DNA of 64,000 nucleotides from JBFMCC01 sp037445635. Lineage in GTDB: Bacteria > Chloroflexota > Anaerolineae > Anaerolineales > Villigracilaceae. The translations under genes were made by a program, and so were the position numbers. Below the pieces are notes generated by a model, which had not been told where the DNA came from, searched no databases, and worked only from the letters and a program-made list of their open reading frames with translations. Below are positions 49,375 through 58,100 of this stretch, piece after piece. Positions within the stretch are counted from its first letter, which is position 1. Every line of letters starts with the position of its first letter. The stretch spans positions 1 to 64,000 of the forward strand of contig JBBIKC010000008.1 in assembly GCA_037445635.1 (NCBI GenBank). The letters are read 5' to 3'.

Positions 49375-50436
49375 TTAGTGGCTTATTACCAGCACCGCTT
49401 CCTTGGAGCAGGTGACCTGTCGCTTATCGCCGATCTTCGGAAGTTCGAGGAAGGGATTGTTGAAGGTGTCCATGTTGAAGAGGGTGTTGCCGATCTTCAC
49501 CTGGATGCGCACAACCGCGCCGAGGAAGGTAATGTTTTCGATGGTGCAGTCCAGCACGTTGTCCTTCTTCTGGTCGTCGGCAAAACTGAAACGTTCGGGG
49601 CGGACGGACATGCGAACCTTGTCGCCTTTTTGCCTGCCGCTCAGATCATCGGCGGAGATAAACTGGACGCCGTCCATGCTAATCACCCCCCTGGCAGGGT
49701 CAATCACTTCAGCGGAGGCGTTATTCAATGTGCCGACGAAGTTGGCGACAAAATTCGTTTCGGGGAAGTTGTAGATCTGGAAGGGCGTGCCGACCTGCTC
49801 GATCTTTCCCGCGTTCATCACCACTACGCGGTCCGAAAGAGATAGCGCCTCCTCCTGGTCGTGGGTGACGTAGATGGCGGTGATGCCCAGTTTGCGCTGG
49901 ATGGCGCGGATCTCGGCGCGCAGGGAGACGCGAATCTTGGCATCAAGCGCGGAGAGCGGCTCATCGAGCAGAAGCACGTCGGGGCGCAGGGCCAGAGCGC
50001 GCGCCAGGGCCACTCGCTGCTGCTGTCCGCCCGAAAGTTGGTAGGGGTAGCGGTGGGCGTAGTCGGACATGTTGATCAGGTCCAACATCTCCTTAACACG
50101 CTGGTCAATTTCCGCGGCGGATTTTTTCATGATTTTGAGGCCAAAACCGATATTACCCGCCACCGTCATATTCGGGAAAAGCGCATAGGATTGAAATACC
50201 ATGCCGACATCGCGCTGGTTGGCCGGCATATCGGTAATATCCTTGCCGTCCATGATAATGCGGCCGCTGGTGGGCGTTTCGAATCCCGCCACCATGCGCA
50301 GGGTGGTGGTTTTGCCGCAGCCGCTGGGACCGAGGAAGGAGACCAGTTCGCCTTTCTCGACGTGCAGGTTGAAATCGGTGACGGCTTCGGTCGCGCCAAA
50401 TTTCTTGCCAACGTTATTGATTTCCAAGAATGTCAT
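49375..50436 (-). CDS. ABC transporter ATPase (PotA/FbpC-like)
   Basis: 353 residues from MTFLEINNVGKKFGATEAV with GAGGTTATC upstream. Walker A GPSGCGKTT, Q-loop, signature LSGGQQQRVALARALA, Walker B DVLLLDEPLSALD and the switch His in VTHDQEEALSL. The last 120 residues form a TOBE-like domain (VRMSVRPERFSFAD). This is the energising subunit of the importer encoded by the next two permease genes and the binding protein. PotA/FbpC/MalK class members are alike, so substrate is open. Confidence 0.93.
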   Translation of the reverse strand: MTFLEINNVGKKFGATEAVTDFNLHVEKGELVSFLGPSGCGKTTTLRMVAGFETPTSGRIIMDGKDITDMPANQRDVGMVFQSYALFPNMTVAGNIGFGLKIMKKSAAEIDQRVKEMLDLINMSDYAHRYPYQLSGGQQQRVALARALALRPDVLLLDEPLSALDAKIRVSLRAEIRAIQRKLGITAIYVTHDQEEALSLSDRVVVMNAGKIEQVGTPFQIYNFPETNFVANFVGTLNNASAEVIDPARGVISMDGVQFISADDLSGRQKGDKVRMSVRPERFSFADDQKKDNVLDCTIENITFLGAVVRIQVKIGNTLFNMDTFNNPFLELPKIGDKRQVTCSKEAVLVISH

Positions 50437-50450
50437 GATAACCTCGCTTC

Positions 50451-51230
50451 TTAGTGCGCGCCGGCGACCTGTTCCTGCCCGCGTCCGCGTCCGATCCATT
50501 GCAGTAGGCCGATGGAGGCCCAAGTCAACAGGAAACTAACCAGTGAAAGTGCCTGAGGTGTGTAGGCGCGCATCGAGCCGATCTCTTCCATGTAGGGGCC
50601 GAAGGCCGGCCAGTACAGCAGGGAGGCAAAGGTGAATTCGCCCATCACGATGGCAAAGGTGAGGAAGACGCCGCTCAGGATGGCCACCCGCAGGTTGGGG
50701 AAGATGACCTGTGTGAGGATCGTCCCCCACCCCGCGCCCAGACTCAGGGCGGCCTCGGTAAGGGTGCGCACGTCAATCGCGCGCAAGCCTGTATCCACCG
50801 CGCGGAACATATAGGGCAGCGAAAGCACGATGTAACCGGCAATCAGCAGGATGGGACTGCCGATCAGCACGATGGGTGGACGTCCGTACAGACGGATGAG
50901 ACCAAAGGTCAGCACCACCGCCGGGACGACGAACGGCATGAGGGTCACAAATTCCACAAAGGGGCGCGCCTGGGGAAGTTTCCAATGCACCCAGTAGGCC
51001 GTCGGCACCACCAGAAGCGTGCTAAAGGTTATGGTGAGGATCGCCCAAAGGACTGAGTAGCCGAAATTGAGGAAGAAGTTGGGGTCGGTGAAAGCCACGC
51101 GATAGGCTTCGAATGTGTAACGATCCTTGATCATCTTCAGGCTGAACTCGAAGGTGGAAATGAGCGGCAGGAAGAAATATACCATGCCGATCAACAGAAT
51201 GATCCAGGCCCAGATGTTGATTTTCTTCAT
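50451..51230 (-). CDS. ABC transporter permease (PotC-like)
   Basis: 259 residues, six TM segments. The EAA loop reads TEAALSLGAGWGTILTQVIFP, contacting the ATPase. The ATG at 51230 overlaps the preceding stop as ATGA and follows GAGGTGG; the GTG at 51239 is rejected. Pairs with the permease encoded just upstream. Confidence 0.9.
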   Translation of the reverse strand: MKKINIWAWIILLIGMVYFFLPLISTFEFSLKMIKDRYTFEAYRVAFTDPNFFLNFGYSVLWAILTITFSTLLVVPTAYWVHWKLPQARPFVEFVTLMPFVVPAVVLTFGLIRLYGRPPIVLIGSPILLIAGYIVLSLPYMFRAVDTGLRAIDVRTLTEAALSLGAGWGTILTQVIFPNLRVAILSGVFLTFAIVMGEFTFASLLYWPAFGPYMEEIGSMRAYTPQALSLVSFLLTWASIGLLQWIGRGRGQEQVAGAH

Positions 51231-52111
51231 CGGATCCACCTCGCCGTGCGCCTCTGCATCCAGATATAACCAGCCATGGAGAGGCCCATAATTACGATCA
51301 TGCCCAGCGCCAGGGCGTTACCCAGGCCGGGGTTATACAATACATCACCCTGGATCTGCGCGCCGATGAGAATGGTGACCAGATTGATGAAACTGCCCGA
51401 GAACGCGTAGGCGGTTGCGTACGCGCCGAAGGCATTCCCGAAGAGCAGGATCATCGTTCCCAGCAGGGAAGGCATCAGAATGGGGAAGGCCACATAACGC
51501 CAGTAATGATACGAATTTCCGCCAAGATTCTCGGCGGCCTCGCGCCACTCACGCTTCAGGCCGTCTAATGCGGGAGCCATGATCAAGACCATCAAGGGGA
51601 ACTGAAAGTACATGTAAACGATGCTCAGCCCCCACATGTTATAGATGCTGAAACCCAATTCCCGTGTATTGATGTTGAAGAGGGCCTCGACCCAACGGGT
51701 AACCAATCCGGCGTTGCCCATGGTGGCGATGAATGCGAATGCCAGCGGGACACCCGCAAAGTTCGAGGCTACGCCCGAAAAGGTGGACATGAAGGTGCGG
51801 ACGCCGCGTGGCAGGCCTCCCAGCACCACCGCATAAGCCAGCAGGAAACCGAAGATTGCGCCGCCAACAGCCGTAATCAGGCTGATTTGCAAACTGGTCT
51901 TATAGGCATTGATAATATCCCGCACGGTGAACAGGGCAATGATGTTATCGAACGTAAAACTGCCGTCATTGGCCTGGAAACTTCGATAGAAAATGGAGAG
52001 GGAAGGTAGGAAGAGGAAAACAATCGCGAAGAAGAAAAACGGTGCGACCCCAACCCAATCCCAGTTCATTTTTTTTGACGGAGGTTTGGACAAGTTGTCT
52101 GGGATGTTCAC
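51227..52111 (-). CDS. ABC transporter permease (PotB-like)
   Basis: 294 residues from a GTG placed 6 nt after AAGGAG; a TTG two codons earlier is less well placed. Six TM segments and an EAA loop, REAAENLGGNSYHYWRYVAFP. The binding-protein gene is upstream with a hairpin in between, which would lower expression of this gene relative to it. Confidence 0.9.
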   Translation of the reverse strand: MNIPDNLSKPPSKKMNWDWVGVAPFFFFAIVFLFLPSLSIFYRSFQANDGSFTFDNIIALFTVRDIINAYKTSLQISLITAVGGAIFGFLLAYAVVLGGLPRGVRTFMSTFSGVASNFAGVPLAFAFIATMGNAGLVTRWVEALFNINTRELGFSIYNMWGLSIVYMYFQFPLMVLIMAPALDGLKREWREAAENLGGNSYHYWRYVAFPILMPSLLGTMILLFGNAFGAYATAYAFSGSFINLVTILIGAQIQGDVLYNPGLGNALALGMIVIMGLSMAGYIWMQRRTARWIR

Positions 52112-52138
52112 GATCAACTCCTTTCAACGCTTTGAAAA

Positions 52139-52169
52139 GACCCCAAAGGTCTTGGCGACCTTTGGGGTC
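52139..52169. repeat. Palindromic hairpin between binding protein and permease
   Basis: GACCCCAAAGGTC and GACCTTTGGGGTC pair perfectly with a TTGGC loop. A related palindrome (GACCCTAAAGGTTT) is at 63192-63230, so this is a repeat family used as an intergenic hairpin. Confidence 0.8.
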
Positions 52170-52184
52170 CACATGGGAAGGGGG

Positions 52185-53351
52185 TTACTCGCCGAAGACG
52201 ACTTTGCGCCAATTCTCAGTGATGTAGGCCTTGGTCTCGGTCAATTGCTGAATGGTCGGGAAGAACGCCTTCTCGTAGGCTTCGGCGGGCGGCAGTTTAT
52301 CCAGCATCTCCTGCGGGATGACGCCGCGCTTGGCCATGTCGTTGAAGCGGATCGGGTGAGCGTAGCCCTTGAGGTACAGGTTCTGCCCCTCGTCGGACAT
52401 GACGAACTCCCACCACAGGCGGGCGGCATAGGGATGCGGCGCGTAGGCGCTGATGCCGCCGGCATACGGTCCCGCGAGCACGCCGGTCTTCGGCACGACG
52501 ATGTCCAGTTCCGGGTTGCCCGCCAGGGCGTCGCGGTTCGCGAGAGCAAGATAGTCCCATTCCATGACGATGAGGGTCTCGCGCTGGGCGATGCGTCCCT
52601 GATCGGCAATGACGGGGATGAAGTTGCCCGATTCGTTCATTTCCTTCCAGAACTGCAAACCGGCTTCCGCGGCCTTGGTGATATCGCCGCCCGATCGGGA
52701 AAGTCCCGCCGCCAGCACCGTCTGCACCGCCTGGTTAGATTTCAGCACGTCGCCGGCCATGGCCACCTTACCCTTGTATTCCGGCTTGAGCAGGTCTTCC
52801 CAGTCCTGCGGCGTGTTCTCAATATCGGGCTTGACCACCTCGAAGACCAGCACGCCGTAATATTCGGCCCACCAATAACCTTCGGGGTGCTTGGCGTCGT
52901 CGGGGATGCTGTCCCAGGTGGCAACTTTGTATTTGGCAACCAGCCCGTCCTTCATGGCAGTTTCCGTATGCGCCACACCGATGTCAATCACGTCCGGAGC
53001 CTGCGGGCCTTTGCTGTCTTTGTTGGCGCGGATGGCTTCCAACTCGTCTGCGGACCCCGCATCGGGGTTCAGTTCGTTGATCTTCAGACCATATTTCTTT
53101 TTGAAGGTCTCGATGATCTCGCCGTAGTTCGCCCAGTCGTGCGGCAGCGCGATGGTGGTTAACTCACCCTCGGCCTGCGCGGCCTTGATCAGGTCGTCCA
53201 GCGGAATAGTCTCGCCGCTGGTCAGGTCAGGACCGGCAGCCCCTCCGCCTTGCGGACCGCACGCGGCCAGATAGGCCATCGCGCCCGCGGAGACGCCGGC
53301 CAGTTTGAGGAAGTCACGGCGTGAGATCTTTCCCTGATTGTTTGATGACAT
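52185..53351 (-). CDS. ABC transporter solute-binding lipoprotein with Tat signal
   Basis: 388 residues. N-terminal SRRDFLKLAGVSAG is a Tat motif, followed by AYLAAC with lipid Cys near 31. The mature domain is of the FbpA/PotD (type II) fold: GETIPLDDLIKAAQAEGELT, YWWAEYYGVLVFEV, KVAMAGDVLKSNQAVQTVLA, VMEWDYLALANRD. Tat export implies the protein folds before leaving. Ligand unknown (polyamine, iron or a quaternary amine are family options). AAAGGAGAGAAAG precedes the ATG and a good promoter is at 53479-53451. Confidence 0.9.
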   Translation of the reverse strand: MSSNNQGKISRRDFLKLAGVSAGAMAYLAACGPQGGGAAGPDLTSGETIPLDDLIKAAQAEGELTTIALPHDWANYGEIIETFKKKYGLKINELNPDAGSADELEAIRANKDSKGPQAPDVIDIGVAHTETAMKDGLVAKYKVATWDSIPDDAKHPEGYWWAEYYGVLVFEVVKPDIENTPQDWEDLLKPEYKGKVAMAGDVLKSNQAVQTVLAAGLSRSGGDITKAAEAGLQFWKEMNESGNFIPVIADQGRIAQRETLIVMEWDYLALANRDALAGNPELDIVVPKTGVLAGPYAGGISAYAPHPYAARLWWEFVMSDEGQNLYLKGYAHPIRFNDMAKRGVIPQEMLDKLPPAEAYEKAFFPTIQQLTETKAYITENWRKVVFGE

Positions 53352-53450
53352 CTTTCTCTCCTTTGAAATCGGATTTTAGAAACGACCATTCACCTGAAGT
53401 TGAAGGTCATCTATATCTCTCGAGGGCGCCTCCTTTCGCTACACCAAATC

Positions 53451-53479
53451 ATTGTAGCATCATCGTCGAAGCAAGTCAA
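53451..53479 (-). promoter_or_regulatory. Sigma-70 promoter of the ABC operon
   Basis: On the minus strand TTGACT (53479-53474), 17-nt spacer, TACAAT (53456-53451); start near 53444 and a leader of about 90 nt. In the rest of the gap (53352-53590) a GC-rich palindrome around GCGTCGACGC (near 53560) is the only other structure. Confidence 0.75.
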
Positions 53480-53590
53480 TTTCGACGGACGGGAATCGAC
53501 AAGCCCTTAACCGAACCATAACACAGCGTATCATCTCGGACCCTCGGCGGGCGCGGGCGTCGACGCGTCCGCGCCCCCGAAGTATAAGCG

Positions 53591-55441
53591 CTACTCGACC
53601 GGAATCTCCTTGTAGACCTTGTCCACGTCAATGCCCTGGCCCTTGCGGTAGGCGTTGAAGCCGTAGTAGATAGCCGCGGCCAGCGCGTACATGATGATCA
53701 TGAACACCATCGAGGTGCTGTTCTGCCAGCCGATGCCATAGAGGTAGCCCGGGTCCCAGAACCAGACGACCAACAGCCAGTCCAGGAAGGCGAAGAAGAT
53801 CAGCCCAGCCGCGGTTACCAGCGGGATTTTCTCCCCGGCGAGCATCTTGCGTCCGACGAACACCACCACGTAGACCAGCACGCCGATGTTCAGCAGGCTG
53901 AGCAGGGCAATGAGCGCGATCATGGCCTGGGTGAGGCCGGTCTGGTCGCCCCACTGGGCAAAGACCTGCATGGCATAGTCATACGTCAGGTAGACCAGAT
54001 AGCCCGCGCCGACGACGAAGAGCGCCATGATGATCCAGTTCAGCCACGCGGGCAGGCTGTATTTAGCCACCGGCGAACCGTCGAAGACTTCCTTCTGCCG
54101 CCACGGGAGCAGGATGGCGGCCAGCGTCGTCCCAAAGAAGGTGACGGCGATCACCAGCGTCGCGTCCAGCACGATGGACTTGAAACTGAAGATATTATAC
54201 GCGTAGAGGATCGAGATGATCACCGACGGAATCACCATCAACAACAGGGCATTGATGGGTGTCTTGGTGCGCGGTTCGATATTCGAGACCCATTCGGGCA
54301 ACATGCGGTCGAACGCCGCGGCGAAGATGACGCGCGTCGAGGAGAGGAACACCGTCCCCGACCAGCCAAACCACCACATCCCGACGAGGAAAACGATCAG
54401 GGTTTGCAGGAAGCGGCTCGAGGTCAGGAAAGTAGCGAACTGCACCGGGTAGGGCCAGACCGGGATGGGAACGTCCGTCCCATAGAAGACGTTGCTCCAG
54501 AACGCGCCGTTGGCGTTGATGTAGAAGTCCCAGCCCATGGTCTTGTCAATGAGGGCGAAGAAGATGAGCGCAAGGACGGTGGTCACGATAACCGCCCAGG
54601 CCATGCCCCAGAAGTTGCGCTTGTAGTCGGTGGCACCGCGTACTTCGCCATAGAGGGTAGAACCCCAGTTCGGCCACAGGTTGAAGAAGGTCATCATGGG
54701 CACCATGGCCATCGAAGCGCCCAGCGCGATCATGCCGAGGGGACCAAAGGTGGTGCCTGCGGCCTGCCCGGCGGCAATGGTATCGGCATAATAGTCCGCG
54801 GCGGAGAGGTTATACAGCGCAGGCAGGTTGGCATTCAGTCCGGCGATAAAGGCATCCTTGTTTCCGAATAGAAGCAGGCCGAAGACCATGATGAGGCCGA
54901 CCATACCGAGGTAGAAGCAAAACTTCTGTACGCGGGCATACCACTTCATGCCGACCGCGATGTAGACGAATACGACCGCGCACACCAGCAGCATGCTGAT
55001 CAGCTGGCCTTCACTCGTGGTGGTGAACCACAAAGCGGTCTTCGGCGAGCCGAGCAGGGCAGACATCGGCGTGAGGAACTCGTAGGCCAGCATCTGTCCA
55101 TAGAGCGGCACCCACAGCCACAGGATGAACCACCAACCGGTGACGCTGAGCAGGAAGCCGATGCCGCGCCCCAGAATGCGGCTCTGCCAGACGTAGTCGC
55201 CGCCGGCGCGCGGCATGGCCGAGATCAGGCTGGCATACACAATGACTTCGAAGATGGTGAACGCCGCGCCCACCACCACGGCTGTGCCGAGACTGCCGCC
55301 GAAATACCAGCAGTACGAGAAGATGAACAGGCCGAGCGTGATCAGGTTGATGGAGAACGTGGCGTAAATGAAGGCATCGAACACCGACCAGGCCCGCACC
55401 AGCCCGCTTGCCTTGCGGACGAATAAGGATACTTGACTCAT
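53591..55441 (-). CDS. APC superfamily permease (amino acid/amine type)
   Basis: 616 residues from MSQVSLFVRKASGLVRAWSV with AAGGAGATTCAG upstream. About 14 hydrophobic segments. DAFIYATFSINLI in TM1 and PRAGGDYVWQSRILG after TM2 are APC landmarks. The C-terminal tail ends GIDVDKVYKEIPVE, nearly the same as that of the permease at 63241 (GINVDYAFKEIPPE), so the two are paralogues bracketing this region. Likely imports an amino acid or methylated amine. Confidence 0.9.
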   Translation of the reverse strand: MSQVSLFVRKASGLVRAWSVFDAFIYATFSINLITLGLFIFSYCWYFGGSLGTAVVVGAAFTIFEVIVYASLISAMPRAGGDYVWQSRILGRGIGFLLSVTGWWFILWLWVPLYGQMLAYEFLTPMSALLGSPKTALWFTTTSEGQLISMLLVCAVVFVYIAVGMKWYARVQKFCFYLGMVGLIMVFGLLLFGNKDAFIAGLNANLPALYNLSAADYYADTIAAGQAAGTTFGPLGMIALGASMAMVPMMTFFNLWPNWGSTLYGEVRGATDYKRNFWGMAWAVIVTTVLALIFFALIDKTMGWDFYINANGAFWSNVFYGTDVPIPVWPYPVQFATFLTSSRFLQTLIVFLVGMWWFGWSGTVFLSSTRVIFAAAFDRMLPEWVSNIEPRTKTPINALLLMVIPSVIISILYAYNIFSFKSIVLDATLVIAVTFFGTTLAAILLPWRQKEVFDGSPVAKYSLPAWLNWIIMALFVVGAGYLVYLTYDYAMQVFAQWGDQTGLTQAMIALIALLSLLNIGVLVYVVVFVGRKMLAGEKIPLVTAAGLIFFAFLDWLLVVWFWDPGYLYGIGWQNSTSMVFMIIMYALAAAIYYGFNAYRKGQGIDVDKVYKEIPVE

Positions 55442-55556
55442 CTGAATCTCCTTTGCAAGATTGACTTGCTCCATCCCAACCGAGGGGAGGCGAATGGAAG
55501 ACAGACTGTATCTGCTATCTTTCGGGGCAAGAACTTATAGGCGTCCTCCTTTCAAC

Positions 55557-55583
55557 GTAGGGCAAGGTAATATCTTGCCCTAC
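55557..55583. repeat. GTAGGGCAAG palindrome at the end of the phosphoesterase gene
   Basis: GTAGGGCAAG (55557-55566) and CTTGCCCTAC (55574-55583) pair perfectly. The right arm carries the stop TAG (55580-55582) of the metallophosphoesterase. Confidence 0.75.
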
Positions 55584-56518
55584 CCCGTTGTTAAAACGTA
55601 AGGGCCGATTTTTTTCGGTTGAAGTTCAACGACCGCGCCGTGCAGGATGCCCTGCTCGTACATACTGCCGGGATTGATGCACAGCGTCTTCTTGTATTTG
55701 CGCGTGCCCTTGCCCTCGTGGATGTGTCCGTGCAAGCCGAGCAGGGGCTGATATTTATCAATCACAGCCAGCACCGATTTACTGCCAACTGGAATGAGAG
55801 AACGGCCTGCATACGCGGGGCGCAGGTCTTTCGTCAATTCGGGCGCCTCGTCGAGGCCGCTGCCGTAGGGAGGCGCATGAAGATTGAAGACTGCGTTGGA
55901 GGGATTCTTCGCTTTGGCAATCACCGCCTCGATGCGCGCCAGCAGTTTATCTTCGGGTTCCTCGCGATGCGTATTCCACGGCGTTGGATTCGACCAGCCC
56001 GAACTGACCATCTCGTGATGCTCGTCCAACTCGATGACCTGGCCCTCCACGCTCCGCACCGTCCTGGAAGCCGCGATGGCCGCGTCGATTTCGAAGACGT
56101 CGTCGTTGCCCGGGCAGACGAAACAGCGGATGCCCGTCCCGGCAAGTTTCGCGTCGGCGTAGTCCATCCATCTTTGAACGGTGGCCATCACCTGGTCCAG
56201 AAAGAGCGCGTCGGAGCGTCCCGGTGTGGAGGAGATTTCGTTCACCTCGTCGGGCGTGGTCACGTAGGGATAGTAGCCGCGGTTTTGAATCGTCGCGGCC
56301 ATCTTTTCCACTGCTTCCTTGCCCTCGAGGATGGATTCTTGTTCGAGCAGGGTGACTTTGTATTTATCGCCGCCCTGCGCGATGATGGGCACGATGGCCT
56401 TGCCGGTCATATCGCCGCCGAGGATGAGAACATCCACTTCGTAGAATTTGGCGGCGCTGATGAATTTCTTCCAGCAGATTTCCGAGCCGTGCACGTCGGT
56501 GGCAAAGAAGAGTTTCAT
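55580..56518 (-). CDS. Metallophosphoesterase
   Basis: 312 residues. Binuclear metal motifs: FFATDVHGSEICW, VLILGGDMTGKAI, CFVCPGNDD, NLHAPPYGSG and LLGLHGHIHEGKGT. No signal, so cytoplasmic. Substrate unknown; next to MttB and choline-kinase-like genes a phosphodiester or phosphocholine is conceivable but unproven. Its stop is in a repeat. Confidence 0.88.
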   Translation of the reverse strand: MKLFFATDVHGSEICWKKFISAAKFYEVDVLILGGDMTGKAIVPIIAQGGDKYKVTLLEQESILEGKEAVEKMAATIQNRGYYPYVTTPDEVNEISSTPGRSDALFLDQVMATVQRWMDYADAKLAGTGIRCFVCPGNDDVFEIDAAIAASRTVRSVEGQVIELDEHHEMVSSGWSNPTPWNTHREEPEDKLLARIEAVIAKAKNPSNAVFNLHAPPYGSGLDEAPELTKDLRPAYAGRSLIPVGSKSVLAVIDKYQPLLGLHGHIHEGKGTRKYKKTLCINPGSMYEQGILHGAVVELQPKKIGPYVLTTG

Positions 56519-56543
56519 GCGGATTCCTTTGGTTATTGTTCTC

Positions 56544-56630
56544 CGTCATTGCGAGGAGGGCGATTTTCCCGGCGAAGCAATCCCCGTACACACGAGAGAT
56601 GGCTTCGCCGCTTCGCGGCTCGCAACGGCA
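56544..56630. repeat. Inverted intergenic repeat (CGTCATTGCGAG type)
   Basis: CGTCATTGCGAG (56544-56555) mirrors CTCGCAACGG (56619-56628); GCGAAGCAATC mirrors GATGGCTTCGC further inside. This is the widespread element seen between genes of many bacteria. Confidence 0.75.
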
Positions 56631-56638
56631 AATCAGAG

Positions 56639-58081
56639 CTACTTCGGCGCTTCCAGTATTCCCGCGATCAGATTCGGGAACTCGACGCGGATGCGGGCTT
56701 CCACCTCGTCCGGGAAGACCACCGTGCTGGCCTTGGCAAAGATTTCGTTGGCGCGCTGCATGGCGTGAGCGTGCGTATCGAGCGAACCTTTCTTTTCCCA
56801 GATGGTGCGCGCGTCGCGGTCGGCGAGTTTGGTGAGCAGGGCTTCGGTCTTCATCCGTTTGGCGGTGTGCGGACTCATCATGAACGAGCCGCCGGGTTTT
56901 ACCTGCGCGATGACTTCCAAAGCCAATTCCTCGTCATTGACGTTAATGCCGCGTTTCAGGCGCTTGAGCATCTGGAAGATCTCGTCGTCAATCACGGCCT
57001 TGGCGAAATCGAAGGCTTTGAGCGCGTCGAGCAGACCGCCCGTGTTGAACATGTCCGCGCCGCCAAGCAGGCCCGCAACAATGGACATGCCGGTCTCATA
57101 GCCCGATTGCGCGTCGTTGATCTTGGAGTTGGTCAGGCCGACATAACCTCCACTTGGCACATTATAGAAGCGCGCCATCTGGGCGAAGGCCATGTGGAGC
57201 ATTCCGCATTCGATCCCGCCCGAGGCGTACGCGCCCGTACGCATGTCCGCGACGGTCGGAAGCGACGCGTATATCGTCGGCGTGCCTTCACGGCACATCT
57301 GCATCAGTACCGCCGCGGCCAGGAATTCCGCGTTGCCCTGCGCCAGCGTCCCCGCCATGGACATGGGCGAGGTCAGCCCGGCATTCGGCACGATACTCGG
57401 GTACACGGGCAGTCCCTTCTCGCTGAAGAACATGATGGCTTCGGTGGAGAGATGATCCATCGTCAGCGGCGAGACGACGGGGCAATAATGATGCGTGACG
57501 AACGGCCGCTCCATGTACGCGGCCTCGCTCCCGGCGATGGCGTACAACATCTTCATCACCGCTGCGGCGTCGTCCATGTCCTTCGTCGTCGAGCGGATCG
57601 GCTTGAGACAATATTTCAGCGCGGGATAAAGGCGCGCCAGTGTGAACTGTCCTTCGGGTGCGTCGTCCGCGAGGGTGGAGACGGAGAAGACATCGTACGC
57701 GGGCAACTCATTGACAAGATGCGCGATGCGGGCGATGTCGTCCGAGCGGGCGCGTCGTTCGCGACCCGTGACCGGGTCAATGATATCGGGCGCGGAACTG
57801 CCCGTGACGAGGATCGGCCTGTCGTCGGGGATGGTGCGATCGAATTTCGGGTCGCGTCCGCGAAAGGTGAATTTCGGCGGGAGCATCTTGCGGTATTTCT
57901 CCACCACCGCGCGCGGAAACTTGACGATCTGGGTCTCAGAGTCAACCTTACAACCGTGCTTATCAAAGATGCCGCGCGCCTTTTCGTTGCGCACCAGCAA
58001 ACCGACATTTTCGAGAATCTCCAGCGAGGCCTCGTGGATGCGTTCCACCTGTTCCTGCGTAAGAAGGGTTGCGAATTCCAT
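56639..58081 (-). CDS. Trimethylamine methyltransferase (MttB) family protein, non-pyrrolysine
   Basis: 480 residues from MEFATLLTQEQVERIHEASLE with AAGGAATCTATCGC upstream. The fold is a TIM barrel with SLEILENVGLLV, GRDPKFDRTIPDDRPILV, HHYCPVVSPLTMDHLSTEA and GGYVGLTNSKINDAQSGYE. No in-frame amber codon interrupts it, so it is not a pyrrolysine enzyme; characterised relatives of this kind (MtgB) demethylate glycine betaine, MtpB proline betaine, onto a corrinoid protein. No corrinoid protein or reactivase is in the window. Neighbours suggest methylated-amine use. Confidence 0.85.
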   Translation of the reverse strand: MEFATLLTQEQVERIHEASLEILENVGLLVRNEKARGIFDKHGCKVDSETQIVKFPRAVVEKYRKMLPPKFTFRGRDPKFDRTIPDDRPILVTGSSAPDIIDPVTGRERRARSDDIARIAHLVNELPAYDVFSVSTLADDAPEGQFTLARLYPALKYCLKPIRSTTKDMDDAAAVMKMLYAIAGSEAAYMERPFVTHHYCPVVSPLTMDHLSTEAIMFFSEKGLPVYPSIVPNAGLTSPMSMAGTLAQGNAEFLAAAVLMQMCREGTPTIYASLPTVADMRTGAYASGGIECGMLHMAFAQMARFYNVPSGGYVGLTNSKINDAQSGYETGMSIVAGLLGGADMFNTGGLLDALKAFDFAKAVIDDEIFQMLKRLKRGINVNDEELALEVIAQVKPGGSFMMSPHTAKRMKTEALLTKLADRDARTIWEKKGSLDTHAHAMQRANEIFAKASTVVFPDEVEARIRVEFPNLIAGILEAPK

Positions 58082-58100
58082 GCGATAGATTCCTTTTCCT

